From CAYVQZ01 sp964453435 (GTDB lineage Bacteria > Abyssobacteria > SURF-5), in contig CAYVQZ010000021.1 in NCBI GenBank assembly GCA_964453435.1, forward strand, positions 1 to 64,000: DNA of 64,000 bases. Direction: 5' to 3'. Numbering within the stretch: position 1 is the first letter of the stretch; the number at the start of each line of letters is the position of its first letter. Below, piece by piece: positions 44,648 to 54,024 of this stretch. The translations under genes and the position numbers were made by a program. Below the pieces are notes generated by a model that was not told where the DNA came from, did not search any database, and saw nothing but the letters and a program-made list of their open reading frames with translations.

Positions 44648-45270
44648 GGCAACTCCTTGTGCCGCGCCGCTCGCCTCACTTCAAGCCGCCGGCTGATCAG
44701 GTTCATCAAGGCCATGAGCGCGCCGAGCGTCAAAAATGCGCCCGGCGGCAGAATCATGACAAGCGACGGCTGAAAATCGGGCGGAAAAACCGGCCGGCCG
44801 AGAAGCTGACCGGAACCCAGGATTTCCCTGACGCCGCCGAGTATCATCAAGTTCACCGTAAACCCCAGCCCCATGCCGAATGCGTCCACAACAGACATGG
44901 CCATCGTATTCTTGGAAGCAAACGCCTCGGCGCGCCCGAGAATGATACAGTTCACCACGATTAAGGGAACGAATATTCCGAGCGCGGCGTGCAACGCCGG
45001 CGTGAAGGCATGCATGGATAAATCGATGATGGTCACAAACGACGCTATGACAACGATGAACGCCGGAATGCGGATTTTCGCGGGAATCAGGTCTCTCACG
45101 AGAGAGATAACGACGTTCGAGCCGAGCAGCACGCACAGTGTGGCCATCCCCATTCCGAGGCCGTTCACAAGGGATGTCGTCACGGCAAGAGTCGGACAAA
45201 GCCCCAGCATCAACCGGAAAGTCGGATTCTCCTCCCAAAAGCCTTTCAGGAACTCAGTCCGCGCGGACAT
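44644..45270 (-). CDS. rnfE: Rnf complex subunit E
   Basis: A 208-residue RnfE/NqrD membrane protein. NPTFRLMLGLCPTLAVT and IFVPLIVVNCIILGRAEAF are family blocks with the conserved cysteines paired with RnfA. It overlaps rnfG by 17 bases and rnfA by 4. It forms the membrane electron path and part of the ion channel. Confidence 0.94.
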   Translation of the reverse strand: MSARTEFLKGFWEENPTFRLMLGLCPTLAVTTSLVNGLGMGMATLCVLLGSNVVISLVRDLIPAKIRIPAFIVVIASFVTIIDLSMHAFTPALHAALGIFVPLIVVNCIILGRAEAFASKNTMAMSVVDAFGMGLGFTVNLMILGGVREILGSGQLLGRPVFPPDFQPSLVMILPPGAFLTLGALMALMNLISRRLEVRRAARHKELP

Positions 45271-45865
45271 AATTCAGCTTTCCTTTCAGCTTGTTCCACA
45301 TATCTTCAAACCCCGATGCCGCCTCTCTGACGGCGTCGGTTATCGCGCGCGAGGTTATGGTCGCAGCCGTTATCGCATCGATTTTCCCCGACGGGTCGTC
45401 TTTTTTCAACCACACCTCGTCGGGCCGGAGCCCCTTGAACTGCTCCAAAAACCACGGCTCGATTTCCCCATAGCGTATCTGGGTCGCGTTCGCTCCGAGG
45501 CCCGGCGTTTCCGAGTGGCTCTTGATACGCACCCCGGCAATCTTGTCTCCGCTCTCCTCCATCGCGATCACGATCTCAATCGGGCCGCTGTACCCTTTAT
45601 TCGTCACAACCGTGAAGGCGGTTCCAACCATTTCCCCGTCCAGCCGCCCAACATAGTATTTCTTCCCGTCGACTTCAACGGGCTCGGAGTCGAACGACAC
45701 CCGACCGCCCGCCTCCTCGCCAAGAAGGGCCTTTCCCCTCAAAATGCGTTCTTTGTACGCCTCGTTCTCCTCGATGCGAGCCCGGGTCGCCGCATCCACT
45801 ATTGCAAGCGCCGCAGCGGACAGCGAACAGATTATGACGAGCACCAGAACCAAACGGGCGTACAT
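45254..45865 (-). CDS. rnfG: Rnf complex subunit G, covalent FMN carrier
   Basis: A 203-residue protein with one N-terminal membrane helix and a periplasmic FMN-binding domain. The flavinylation motif is DAITAATITSRA, with the second Thr as FMN attachment residue. ETPGLGA is another family block. It would need the flavin transferase ApbE, which is not encoded in this window. It lies 2 bases after rnfD. Confidence 0.93.
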   Translation of the reverse strand: MYARLVLVLVIICSLSAAALAIVDAATRARIEENEAYKERILRGKALLGEEAGGRVSFDSEPVEVDGKKYYVGRLDGEMVGTAFTVVTNKGYSGPIEIVIAMEESGDKIAGVRIKSHSETPGLGANATQIRYGEIEPWFLEQFKGLRPDEVWLKKDDPSGKIDAITAATITSRAITDAVREAASGFEDMWNKLKGKLNYVRAD

Positions 45866-45867
45866 CT

Positions 45868-46881
45868 TTATCCGACCCCTTCTCCAAAGCGACGCGGCGT
45901 CGTGTATCTGTCAATCAGAGGCGTGAACGCGTTCATAATCAGAATGGAATAGGACACGCCCTCGGGGGGGCCTCCCTTGAGGCGCACAAGAAACGTCAGA
46001 ATCCCGCAACCGACCCCCATGATCACCTGGCCCTTGATCGTCATAGGCGAAGTAACCATGTCGGTCGCCATGTAAAATGCGCCCAGAATCAGGCCGCCGG
46101 CAAGCATGTGCATCAAATAATCGCCCGTGAAAAACCCTCCGTCGCCTCCGAAAATCCACATGAGAATTCCGACGGTCGCGACGAAACTCACCGGCAGTTG
46201 CCAGTAGATAAGGCGCCTGAAAATCAGGTACGCCGCTCCCACGAGCAAGGCGACCGCCGATGTCTCCCCGATGCATCCCCCGACCCTGCCTATAAATAAA
46301 TCCAAAAGCGTGTACGGGTCCGCCTGTGTTCCCCCTTTCACGAGCGGAGTCGCGGAACTGATGACGTCAAGCGACACACCGAACGCCCCGGTGACGTCGA
46401 GCGTCCAGAAGGAAAACCCCGGACGCTGCCACCATTCGGGTTTCAGCCAGCCCTTCGTCATTGCTACCGGCCAGGCGGCCAGAAGCATGACGCGCGCGGC
46501 AAGCGCCGGGTTGAAGATGTTTCTGCCGAGCCCGCCAAAGCTTAACTTCGCAATCACAATGGCGAACGCGCTGCCGACCGCCGCAAGCCACAGCGGAATC
46601 GCGGGCGGCAGATTCAAGCCCAGCAGCAGGCCGGTCACGGCCGCGCTGAAGTCGCCGATAGTCAAGTCCCATTTCAAGACCTTTTCCGTTATCGCCTCAG
46701 CCGCTATGGCCGACACCGTCGATACAATCAAGACGAGCGCCGACCGAAATCCGAATAAGAAGAAGCCCATCAGAGTGACCGGCGTGAGCGCGATGAGCAC
46801 GTCGACCATCACGCGCCTGATCGTGGCGTCGGACCGGATGTGAGGAGAGGCCGTAACGATTAGCTGCCGCTCGCCAGTCAT
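45868..46881 (-). CDS. rnfD: Rnf complex subunit D
   Basis: About 337 residues of the NqrB/RnfD family with about nine membrane helices. LIVTASPHIRS at the N-terminus fixes the start at 46881, which overlaps the rnfC stop by ATGA. The covalent FMN threonine lies in VISSATPLVKG. GGRNIFNPA-type block is present as LGRNIFNPALAA. The frame is open further upstream inside rnfC, but that is out-of-frame read-through. Confidence 0.93.
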   Translation of the reverse strand: MTGERQLIVTASPHIRSDATIRRVMVDVLIALTPVTLMGFFLFGFRSALVLIVSTVSAIAAEAITEKVLKWDLTIGDFSAAVTGLLLGLNLPPAIPLWLAAVGSAFAIVIAKLSFGGLGRNIFNPALAARVMLLAAWPVAMTKGWLKPEWWQRPGFSFWTLDVTGAFGVSLDVISSATPLVKGGTQADPYTLLDLFIGRVGGCIGETSAVALLVGAAYLIFRRLIYWQLPVSFVATVGILMWIFGGDGGFFTGDYLMHMLAGGLILGAFYMATDMVTSPMTIKGQVIMGVGCGILTFLVRLKGGPPEGVSYSILIMNAFTPLIDRYTTPRRFGEGVG

Positions 46882-48233
46882 TTCCCCTCTTTCTGCTCGC
46901 GTTTCTTCTGATCCCGCTTGAAAAGTTCCGTCTTCCCGAACTTGAACATGTGCACCATCGGTCTGCCCGCCGGACACACGTACGTGCAGCACCCGCATTC
47001 CACGCAGTCCATCAGCCCCAGCGCGCGGGCTTCCTCGAACTTGTGGCGTTCGCACAATATGCCCAGCGTGGAGGGCGTCAGGTACATAGGACATGCATTC
47101 ACGCACCGACCGCACCGGATACAAGTCTGGGACTCGACAATACGCACGTCGTCGGGCGAGAGCGCCAGTATGCCCGAAGTCCCCTTTATGACCGGCACGT
47201 CGGTGGTATGTTGTGAGATGCCCATCATCGGACCGCCCATCAGGATTTTTGCCGGCGCGACTTCAAAACCTTCACAGTAATCGACCACATCCTGAAAACT
47301 CGTGCCGAGCCGGACAATCAGGTTCTTCGGATGCGCGATGGCCGAGCCGGTAACCGTCAGGGCGCGTTCGACCAGCGGCTTGCCGTCGAAAACCGCCTCG
47401 GCGACTGCCAGCGCGGTGCCCACGTTGTTGATGGCAACGCCGGCGTCCATCGGAAGACCGCCCCGTGGAACCTCCCGGCCCGTCAGAACGTATATGAGCT
47501 GCTTTTCCGAACCCTGCGGATATTTTGTGTGGACTGCCTCAACACGTATGTTCGAATATCGCGCTGTCTCCGCCCGCAGCGCCACAATCGCATCAGGAGT
47601 GTTCGACTCGATCCCGATGATGGCGCGCTCGACTCTGACCGCCTTCATCATCAAACGGAGACCGAGAACAATGTCCGCGGCGCGTTCCTGCATGACCCGG
47701 TCATCCGCCGTCAAAAACGGCTCGCACTCGGCTCCGTTCAGGATGTAAGTCTCAATCTTCTTCTCGGGTGGCGGAGAAAGCTTCACATGCGTCGGGAAAG
47801 CGGCGCCTCCCAAGCCCACGATGCCGCTCTCGGTTACGGTCAGCTTGATCTCGTCCGGCGAAATCTCATCGAGCTTCTCACGAGCATGTTTCTTCCCGAA
47901 TACCCATTCGTCGGCGCCGTCGGACCTTATCTCGATCGAGTCGCACGAGCGGAACACCGGATGGCTCCGAGGCCCGATCGAGACAACCTCGCCCGAGACC
48001 GAGGCGTGCATGGCGGTGGTGACAAAGCCCGGCCCCTTCGCGATCTGTTGCCCGGCCTTCACGTGGTCCTTGACCTTGACGGTGGGACGTGTCGGAGCCC
48101 CGGTGTGCTGTCGCAACGGTATGACAACCCGCTCCGGAGGCGGCATCCTCTCAAGCGGTTTTTTTTCGGTCCGCCGCTTCTCGGTCGGCGGATGAATCCC
48201 GCCACGAAATGTTTTCCTCCCGATGCCGAACAT
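46878..48233 (-). CDS. rnfC: Rnf complex subunit C, NADH side
   Basis: About 451 residues. The N-terminus FRGGIHPP is the family hallmark. The NADH/FMN region includes GLGGAAFPTHVKL and ILNGAECEPFLTAD. Two C-terminal cluster motifs follow, CIRCGRCVNACP and CVECGCCTYVCP. The start at 48233 has GGAG 6 bases upstream. It is first in the operon, behind a good promoter, and exchanges electrons with NAD+. The complex couples ferredoxin oxidation to Na+ or H+ export. Confidence 0.94.
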   Translation of the reverse strand: MFGIGRKTFRGGIHPPTEKRRTEKKPLERMPPPERVVIPLRQHTGAPTRPTVKVKDHVKAGQQIAKGPGFVTTAMHASVSGEVVSIGPRSHPVFRSCDSIEIRSDGADEWVFGKKHAREKLDEISPDEIKLTVTESGIVGLGGAAFPTHVKLSPPPEKKIETYILNGAECEPFLTADDRVMQERAADIVLGLRLMMKAVRVERAIIGIESNTPDAIVALRAETARYSNIRVEAVHTKYPQGSEKQLIYVLTGREVPRGGLPMDAGVAINNVGTALAVAEAVFDGKPLVERALTVTGSAIAHPKNLIVRLGTSFQDVVDYCEGFEVAPAKILMGGPMMGISQHTTDVPVIKGTSGILALSPDDVRIVESQTCIRCGRCVNACPMYLTPSTLGILCERHKFEEARALGLMDCVECGCCTYVCPAGRPMVHMFKFGKTELFKRDQKKREQKEGK

Positions 48234-48309
48234 AAATCTCCAACAACCCTTCTGATATTTGGCTGGCAAATACGAGGTGTCAGGGTGAGAAAACTGCTTT
48301 AAGCTAATT

Positions 48310-48338
48310 ATTTTAACATAAGGCCCGATTCAAGTCAA
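48310..48338 (-). promoter_or_regulatory. Promoter of the rnf operon
   Basis: TTGACT (48338-48333) and TAAAAT (48315-48310) on the minus strand are separated by 17 bases; each matches the sigma-70 consensus at 5 of 6. The rnfC ATG is about 70 bases downstream of the expected start site. Confidence 0.7.
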
Positions 48339-48502
48339 TTCCCGACAACTTCTTCGGACGTATGTCCCAACGGTTGCGACCGCAGTTGCGAGACAGTGCA
48401 ACGACAGTGCGCCATATCGGGGCTTTCGGTTCTCTTCCGAACACATTCTCTCGCGACCTGACGGTCCGGCTCGGCGTCTCCAAGCTCCGCCAATTCGCAT
48501 TG

Positions 48503-48531
48503 TTGAATGGCATGTCACGCTGTGTTAAAAT
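48503..48531 (+). promoter_or_regulatory. Promoter of the queD operon
   Basis: TTGAAT (48503-48508), a 17-base spacer and TAAAAT (48526-48531) lie about 40 bases before the queD start. I looked for a preQ1 riboswitch in the leader; it is too short and none is seen. Confidence 0.6.
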
Positions 48532-48571
48532 GATAAGGAAATTGATGAAAAACCGATAGGAGTCAAGAGGT

Positions 48572-48943
48572 TTGTTCGAGTTAACGGTAAAAGCCGGATT
48601 CTCCGCGGCTCACAGCCTGCGCGATTATGAAGGACCGTGCAGCAAAGTGCACGGACACAACTGGGTTGTCGAAGTCGTCGTCTCGGGCAAGGACATACCC
48701 CCGAACGGAATGCTGGTGGATTTCGGACAAGTCAAGCAGGTCGCTTCCGAGGTGCTCTCCAACCTAGACCACACATACTTGAACGAGGTGCCGCCGTTCG
48801 ACACGACGAACCCTACCTCGGAGAATCTTGCGCGATGGATTTACGAGGAAACAGCAAAGAGGGTCAACACCGACACGCTCCGGGTCGCGCGGGTTAACGT
48901 TCGCGAGGCCGAGACCTCCTGTGCGAGCTATTTCGAGGACTGA
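48572..48943 (+). CDS. queD: 6-carboxytetrahydropterin synthase
   Basis: A 123-residue QueD/PTPS-family enzyme. The zinc histidines are in FSAAHSL and KVHGHNW, and the catalytic residues lie in LDHTYLNE and REAETSCASY. It converts dihydroneopterin triphosphate to 6-carboxytetrahydropterin. The start is TTG, with AGGAG 9 bases upstream. It is first of four tightly packed genes for preQ0. Confidence 0.92.
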   Translation: MFELTVKAGFSAAHSLRDYEGPCSKVHGHNWVVEVVVSGKDIPPNGMLVDFGQVKQVASEVLSNLDHTYLNEVPPFDTTNPTSENLARWIYEETAKRVNTDTLRVARVNVREAETSCASYFED

Positions 48944-48945
48944 CT

Positions 48946-49602
48946 GTGCTGATAATAAACGAACTGTTCCACAGCATCCAGGGCGAATCAACGTATGCCG
49001 GACTGCCCTGCGTGTTTGTTCGCCTGACGGGGTGCAACCTGCGTTGCAGTTACTGCGACACGACTTACGCTTACGAGGGCGGCGAATCTCGGACCGTCGA
49101 AGAGGTGGTCAATCAGGTCAAAGCCTTTCCCGCGCGACTCGTCGAAATCACGGGGGGCGAACCGCTCCTGCAGCCGGAGACGACGAACCTGGTTCAAGCG
49201 TTTGCAAATAGGGGATGGAAGGTGCTGCTCGAAACGAACGGCGCCATGCCGATTGACGCCGTGGACCCAAGGGCGACCGTCATTATGGATATCAAATGTC
49301 CCGGAAGCGGCATGTCCGACCGCGTGCTGTGGGAGAATCTGAGCGTTCTGAAACCTCTTGATGAGGTGAAATTCGTCTTGACCGACAGAACAGACTACGA
49401 ATGGGCGCTCGAGGTCATCGAGAGATATCGCCTCGCCGAAAAACACATCGTTCACCTGTCTCCCGCCTTCGGCGTTCTGGACCCCTCTCGCTTGGCCTCG
49501 TGGATGCTCAAACCACAAGCCGCGCACAAGCCCGGCCCCCGGGTGAGGCTTCAACTCCAACTGCACAAATACATTTGGCCCCACGCCGAACGGGGAGTTT
49601 GA
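48946..49602 (+). CDS. queE: 7-carboxy-7-deazaguanine synthase (radical SAM)
   Basis: A 218-residue radical SAM enzyme with CNLRCSYCDT, GGEPLLQ and the N-terminal EIFxSIQGE-type block seen as ELFHSIQGES. It rearranges carboxytetrahydropterin to carboxydeazaguanine. The GTG start is 2 bases after queD, with GAGGA upstream. Confidence 0.93.
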   Translation: MLIINELFHSIQGESTYAGLPCVFVRLTGCNLRCSYCDTTYAYEGGESRTVEEVVNQVKAFPARLVEITGGEPLLQPETTNLVQAFANRGWKVLLETNGAMPIDAVDPRATVIMDIKCPGSGMSDRVLWENLSVLKPLDEVKFVLTDRTDYEWALEVIERYRLAEKHIVHLSPAFGVLDPSRLASWMLKPQAAHKPGPRVRLQLQLHKYIWPHAERGV

Positions 49603-49605
49603 GCG

Positions 49606-50295
49606 GTGGCAGGACAAATCGCAATAGCGCTCGTGAGCGGAGGTCTGGACAGTTGTGTGACAGCCGCCGTCGCCGCCGAAGAGCATGAACTCGCCATGCT
49701 CCACGTCAGCTACGGACAACGCACGCAGGAGCGGGAGCTTCGCGCCTTCAGGGAAATAGCGCGACATTACGGCGCGAACCGAACCCTCGTGGCGGACATC
49801 GGATACCTTCGGGCGATAGGAGGGTCGAGTCTCACGGATGAAGCGATTTCAGTCGAAAAGGCGGACCTCGGGCGAGAGGGAATCCCTCTCAGCTACGTCC
49901 CGTTTCGGAACACCCACTTCCTTGCCATCGCGGTGTCATGGGCCGAGACAATAGGCGCAACGAAAATATTCATCGGGGCCGTCGAGGCCGACGGCTCCGG
50001 TTACCCCGATTGCCGGGGGATATACTACAGGGCGTTCAACGAACTGATCCGCGTGGGCACGAAACCGGAAACGCGCGTGGAAGTGGTCGCACCCCTGATT
50101 CGAATGAGCAAAGCGCGGATTGTCAAGCTCGCCGTCGAGCTTGGCGCCCCGCTGCATCTGACATGGTCTTGCTACAAAAACAGTGACGTGCCATGCGGCG
50201 ACTGCGATAGCTGCGCGCTCAGGGCACGAGGATTCGAGGAGGCAGGCGTCTCCGACCCCATCGCGGAGCGCCGTCGACAAAAAGAAAAGAGGTAG
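49606..50295 (+). CDS. queC: 7-cyano-7-deazaguanine (preQ0) synthase
   Basis: A 229-residue PP-loop ATPase. ALVSGGLDSCV is the ATP site; the zinc cysteines are in SCYKNSDVPCGDCDSC. It makes preQ0 by ATP-dependent amidation and dehydration. The GTG start lies 3 bases after queE. The C-terminal ERRRQKEKR is a basic tail. Confidence 0.93.
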   Translation: MAGQIAIALVSGGLDSCVTAAVAAEEHELAMLHVSYGQRTQERELRAFREIARHYGANRTLVADIGYLRAIGGSSLTDEAISVEKADLGREGIPLSYVPFRNTHFLAIAVSWAETIGATKIFIGAVEADGSGYPDCRGIYYRAFNELIRVGTKPETRVEVVAPLIRMSKARIVKLAVELGAPLHLTWSCYKNSDVPCGDCDSCALRARGFEEAGVSDPIAERRRQKEKR

Positions 50296-50301
50296 AGAGC
50301 A

Positions 50302-51096
50302 TTGCCAAGAAGAAAAATGCGCGACGTCCAGAGCGAGCCCGCCAACCACAGCGTCGAGGTGGACAAGGTGGGGGTGAAAGACGTCAAATATCCCATAGTG
50401 GTGCGCGATAAGGCGAAACGAGAGCAATACACCGTGGCCGACATCAACATGTATGTCAATCTGCCGCACCGGTTTCGCGGAACTCACATGAGCCGGTTCA
50501 TCGAAGTGTTGAACCAGCATCGCGGCCGCATGTCCATGCAGAACATGGAGGAACTGCTCATCGAGGTCGAAAAAGCGCTCGAGGCGGACAGCGCGCACCT
50601 CGAAATGGGATTCCCCTACTTCGTCGAGAAGACTGCTCCCGTTTCGGGCTCGCGAAGCCTCACCGAGTACCGCTGCAAATTCATCGCATCCCACGGCGAG
50701 TCGTTCGGCTTCAATTTCATTCTCGAAGTGAATGTCCCCGTCACCAACTTGTGCCCGTGCTCGAAGGAAATAAGCGAGCAAAGCGCCCACAATCAGCGAA
50801 GCATCGTCACCGTTCAACTCAAGTTCAATGAGTTCATGTGGATCGAAGATGTCATCGCTCTCGTGGAAGAATCGGCAAGCTGCGAACTGTACTCGCTGCT
50901 CAAGCGGGAAGACGAGAAATACGTTACGGAAAAAGCGTATGCGCGCCCCATGTTTGCAGAAGACGTTGTGCGCGAAATCGCCCAAAAGCTGGAGGCCGAC
51001 CCCAATGTGACCTGGTACACGGTCGCATCCGAGAACTTCGAAAGCATCCACAACCACAACGCCTACGCGTTCATAGAAAAAAAACAACCGAAATAG
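50302..51096 (+). CDS. folE2: GTP cyclohydrolase type IB (FolE2)
   Basis: A 264-residue DUF198/GCYH-IB protein. Seen: FRGTHMSRFIEVL and the metal-site region VTNLCPCSKEISEQSAHNQRS, where the Cys and His bind metal. It opens the GTP ring to dihydroneopterin triphosphate, the substrate of QueD, so the four genes form a full GTP-to-preQ0 route. FolE2 replaces zinc-dependent FolE in many bacteria and works with other metals. The start is TTG, with AGAGG upstream. Nothing for QueF or Tgt is next to it. Confidence 0.92.
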   Translation: MPRRKMRDVQSEPANHSVEVDKVGVKDVKYPIVVRDKAKREQYTVADINMYVNLPHRFRGTHMSRFIEVLNQHRGRMSMQNMEELLIEVEKALEADSAHLEMGFPYFVEKTAPVSGSRSLTEYRCKFIASHGESFGFNFILEVNVPVTNLCPCSKEISEQSAHNQRSIVTVQLKFNEFMWIEDVIALVEESASCELYSLLKREDEKYVTEKAYARPMFAEDVVREIAQKLEADPNVTWYTVASENFESIHNHNAYAFIEKKQPK

Positions 51097-51912
51097 TTAA
51101 ATGAATCCGCCACACGATTGTCCCACGCAGGGGGGTGAGCCTGTTCCACGATGACGCAGGTTGCCGAAAAGTGAGCGCAGGAGCTGTGCCCGATTACGGA
51201 ATCTTCTGTCTCTGTACTCCTGTCTATCAGAATTGTGAATTTCCATCGGGATTTTCATGCTGCGGCTCTCATAATGTTAACGGTAACAATGTGATGCGGG
51301 GCGAAAGGGACTGTCCCAGATTTACGGACACGAAGTGTCGTAGAATCGGGACTGTCCCTGAAGCGAAATTTGGTTGCGGCTACGTCGCGCTGTGTCATTC
51401 CGCGGCTTGAGCAGCGAACCCAGTCATTTTTTTCGCTGAGTGAATCACGCGCTTTGCGCGACCCCGCATTCAGCGGATAGCTTGGCGGACCGCCGAACCG
51501 TGAGACGGATTCATTGTCCCCGAAGTCCCGCGAAACGCGGTGTTGCGGCCATCCCGAACTGTGCTCTCCGTGCTTCGACCTCTTTTCGATTTTCCTTCGT
51601 GCTTTTGGCGTCACAGTGGTTGAAATGGTAAAGGCAGCGGCCTTCGAACGCGCCGCCGGGCGACGCTTTACCCCCGCAACGTTCGATTGTAAGGCGAACC
51701 CAGCGACCTGCGTTCAGAATGGTAAACAGGGACAACAGTCTCAACATGTGCGAACGAATTGGCGCCTGCAAGAACGAATCGGGTCTCTCCGTGGATGCTG
51801 ATTTGTCCGCAGGGATTGCCGGGCCGAGGTCCACGGTCCCCGCCGGTATATAATAGGTGGGAAACACGGCGCGTGACTTTTCGGTGGAATTCAAAGAGAA
51901 GGAGACCAGACA
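51097..51912. other. Intergenic with dispersed repeats, no gene
   Basis: About 800 bases without a credible gene. It holds the GGGACTGTCCC repeat pair (listed separately), a GATTACGGAATC word near 51,195, a hairpin near 51,432-51,473 (CGCTGAGTG pairing with CATTCAGCG around CGCGCTTTGCGCG), and mosaic phrases such as TTTCCTTCGTGCTTTTGGCGTC near 51,591. A TATAAT lies at 51849-51854 about 60 bases before the next gene, without a clear -35. Confidence 0.6.
51307..51358. repeat. Paired GGGACTGTCCC palindromes around a hairpin
   Basis: GGGACTGTCCC occurs at 51307-51317 and again at 51348-51358. Midway between them is GACAC-GAA-GTGTC (51327-51339). The symmetrical three-palindrome layout is like REP/BIME units that REP-type transposases act on. 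Confidence 0.6.
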
Positions 51913-52806
51913 ATGCCTCTGATTCGAACGCCGGAGGAAAGATTCGAAAACCTGCCGGACTATGATTTCAAGCCGAACTACGTCGAAATCGAGGGATGCA
52001 GGCTTCATTACGTGAACGAAGGCTCGGGCGAGGTGGTCCTGTGCCTCCACGGCGAGCCGTCGTGGTCGTTCCTCTACAGGAAAATGATTCCGATACTCTC
52101 GCAAAGAAACCGTGTGGTTGCCCCCGACTTCGTCGGCTTCGGCAAGTCGGATAAATACACGGAGCGGGAGGAGTACTCGTTCCAAATGCATCGCGATATC
52201 CTGACCGGCTTCATCGAGGCGCTCGACCTGAACGATATTACCCTCGTGTGCCAGGACTGGGGCGGACTCATCGGGCTGCGCGTCGCGAGCGAGATGCCCG
52301 AGAGGTTCGCGCGGCTGGTCATCATGAACACGGGCCTTCCCACGGGCGAGGGACAAATCACGGACGGATTCATGCAGTGGCGCACCTTTGTCGAGAACAC
52401 GCCCGACCTGCCCATCGGCAACATCATGCAAATGGCGATGGCGAACCCCGACCGCATGACTCCCGAGATCATGCGGGCTTACGAGGCGCCGTTTCCGGGC
52501 AAGGAATACAAAGCCGGCGCGCAGATGTGGCCGTTGCTCGTGCCGATCAGGCCCGACGACCCCGGCGCCGACTCGATGCGCCGCGCGCGAGAGGTGTTCT
52601 CGAAATGGACGAAGCCGTGCCTCGTGATGTTCTCAGACGGCGACCCCATCACCCGTGGCGGCGACGGTTTCTTTCGGGAACTCATCCCCTCGGCCAAAGA
52701 GCAACCGGAGATCGCGATCAGGGACGCCGGACATTTCCTGCAGGAGGAGAAGGGCGAGGAAATAGCGAAGCATATCCTGGAGTTTATCGGCAGGACTCCG
52801 TTGTGA
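51913..52806 (+). CDS. Haloalkane dehalogenase-like alpha/beta hydrolase
   Basis: A 297-residue alpha/beta hydrolase. LHGEPSWSFLYRKM forms the oxyanion region, CQDWGGLIG carries an Asp nucleophile and the Trp next to it that binds halide in dehalogenases, FSDGDPIT supplies the acid and DAGHFLQEE the His. The Asp rather than Ser nucleophile and the DWGG motif point to haloalkane dehalogenase, though epoxide hydrolases are related; two Tyr residues needed for those are not obvious. AAGGAGA precedes the ATG. The physiological substrate is unknown. Confidence 0.82.
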   Translation: MPLIRTPEERFENLPDYDFKPNYVEIEGCRLHYVNEGSGEVVLCLHGEPSWSFLYRKMIPILSQRNRVVAPDFVGFGKSDKYTEREEYSFQMHRDILTGFIEALDLNDITLVCQDWGGLIGLRVASEMPERFARLVIMNTGLPTGEGQITDGFMQWRTFVENTPDLPIGNIMQMAMANPDRMTPEIMRAYEAPFPGKEYKAGAQMWPLLVPIRPDDPGADSMRRAREVFSKWTKPCLVMFSDGDPITRGGDGFFRELIPSAKEQPEIAIRDAGHFLQEEKGEEIAKHILEFIGRTPL

Positions 52807-52926
52807 GAATTCGCAGATTTTCTCGGGTTGTCACCGGTTTGCAACCATGGTTGAATGAACCACATACGGAGGAGTTTTTGAGCGACAACGCGGCGCAAAA
52901 GTCGGAACCAATCACGGGAGGCGAGA

Positions 52927-53898
52927 ATGGGTAAATGGGAGATACCGCCGAAGGGCGGACACATGGATTTGGCCGATGGCCTGTACTTTCAAAACATGAC
53001 GATGAAGGAAGTGGAGCGGCGGCTGAAAAAATGCGACTTGATAATCCTCCCGCTCGGCAGCACCGAGGCGCATGGGCCGCACGCATGTTATGGAGAGGAC
53101 ACGTTTCTGGTAACACGCATGGCCGAGGCCATCGCAAAGAAGACCGGTTGCACGGTCGCACAGCCGCTGTGGTACGGCTCGCATCCGTTCCACCACATCG
53201 GCATGCCGGGAACAATCCCGATCGACGAGGACACGTTCACCGCTGTCGTTTCACAGATGATCGCCGGCTTCTGGAACGCCGGCTTCCGCAAGCAGATTCT
53301 TCTGAACGGTCACGGCCAGGAATACGTGATACCCACCGCGATACACCGTTTCGCGAAGCGGTTTCAGGTGCCGGGGGTCTTCGTGAACCTGAACTGGTAT
53401 TACGCCATCCCCGAGCACTGCCGCGACAAAGAGCACGGCGGCCCGTTCGAGACGCCGTTCATTCACGCCGACGAGGCCGAGACCTCGTTTTCACTGGCGC
53501 TCTTTCCGGAGATGATTAAGATGGAGGACGCCGTCGACACCGAGCCGAAAGGGGTTCTCCCGCCGGGTCACCTCGATTCCGCCGGCAATCTCTATAACCG
53601 CCCGATTCCGTGGTACGCGCACGTCGGTCTGGGAACCATCGAGATCATCGGGACGCCCGAGGGCTGCGTCGGCAAGGCGACGCTCGCGAGCGCCGAGAAA
53701 GCCAGACCGGGCGTCGAGGCGCTGCTGGACTACATGGAACGGCTCGTGAACGACATCATGGACAAGTATCCCGCAGGCAAGCTGCCGCCGCTCGACCAGA
53801 TGACGCAACGGTTCACGCAGAAGGAAATCGACGATTTGCTCAACGGGCCGCTCAATGGCGGCAAACACATCTACACCATTGCCTGGCCGGCATATTAG
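52927..53898 (+). CDS. Creatininase-family hydrolase, probable 3-dehydro-scyllo-inosose hydrolase (IolN-like)
   Basis: A 323-residue metal-dependent amidohydrolase-fold protein. Family blocks: LPLGSTEAHGPHACYGEDT, NGHGQEY and DEAETSFSL supply metal ligands. The neighbouring IolM-like dehydrogenase suggests the IolN role of Thermotoga, which opens the ring of the diketo-inositol to 5-keto-L-gluconate; creatinine itself is an unlikely substrate. GGGAGGCGAGA precedes the ATG. The function is inferred from family and context. Confidence 0.75.
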   Translation: MGKWEIPPKGGHMDLADGLYFQNMTMKEVERRLKKCDLIILPLGSTEAHGPHACYGEDTFLVTRMAEAIAKKTGCTVAQPLWYGSHPFHHIGMPGTIPIDEDTFTAVVSQMIAGFWNAGFRKQILLNGHGQEYVIPTAIHRFAKRFQVPGVFVNLNWYYAIPEHCRDKEHGGPFETPFIHADEAETSFSLALFPEMIKMEDAVDTEPKGVLPPGHLDSAGNLYNRPIPWYAHVGLGTIEIIGTPEGCVGKATLASAEKARPGVEALLDYMERLVNDIMDKYPAGKLPPLDQMTQRFTQKEIDDLLNGPLNGGKHIYTIAWPAY

Positions 53899-54024
53899 GG
53901 TAGCGTTGGTCGTCGCTTTGACCGTTTGACACTCCGATTCTCGTTGAAATATAATTCACGCGGTTTGATTGTGAACCGACTTCTTTTGCAGTCGAAATCC
54001 TTTTGAGGAATCCCCATCGCCACG

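Noticed and set aside
48362..48559. 65-codon frame on the + strand before queD
   Set aside because: It overlaps the queD promoter and lacks a ribosome site or recognisable sequence.
48532..48571. preQ1 riboswitch before queD
   Set aside because: Only about 40 bases separate the promoter and the start codon, and no pseudoknot-forming pattern is visible.
51514..51801. 95-codon frame on the + strand
   Set aside because: Runs through mosaic repeat phrases, with no ribosome site and low-complexity composition.
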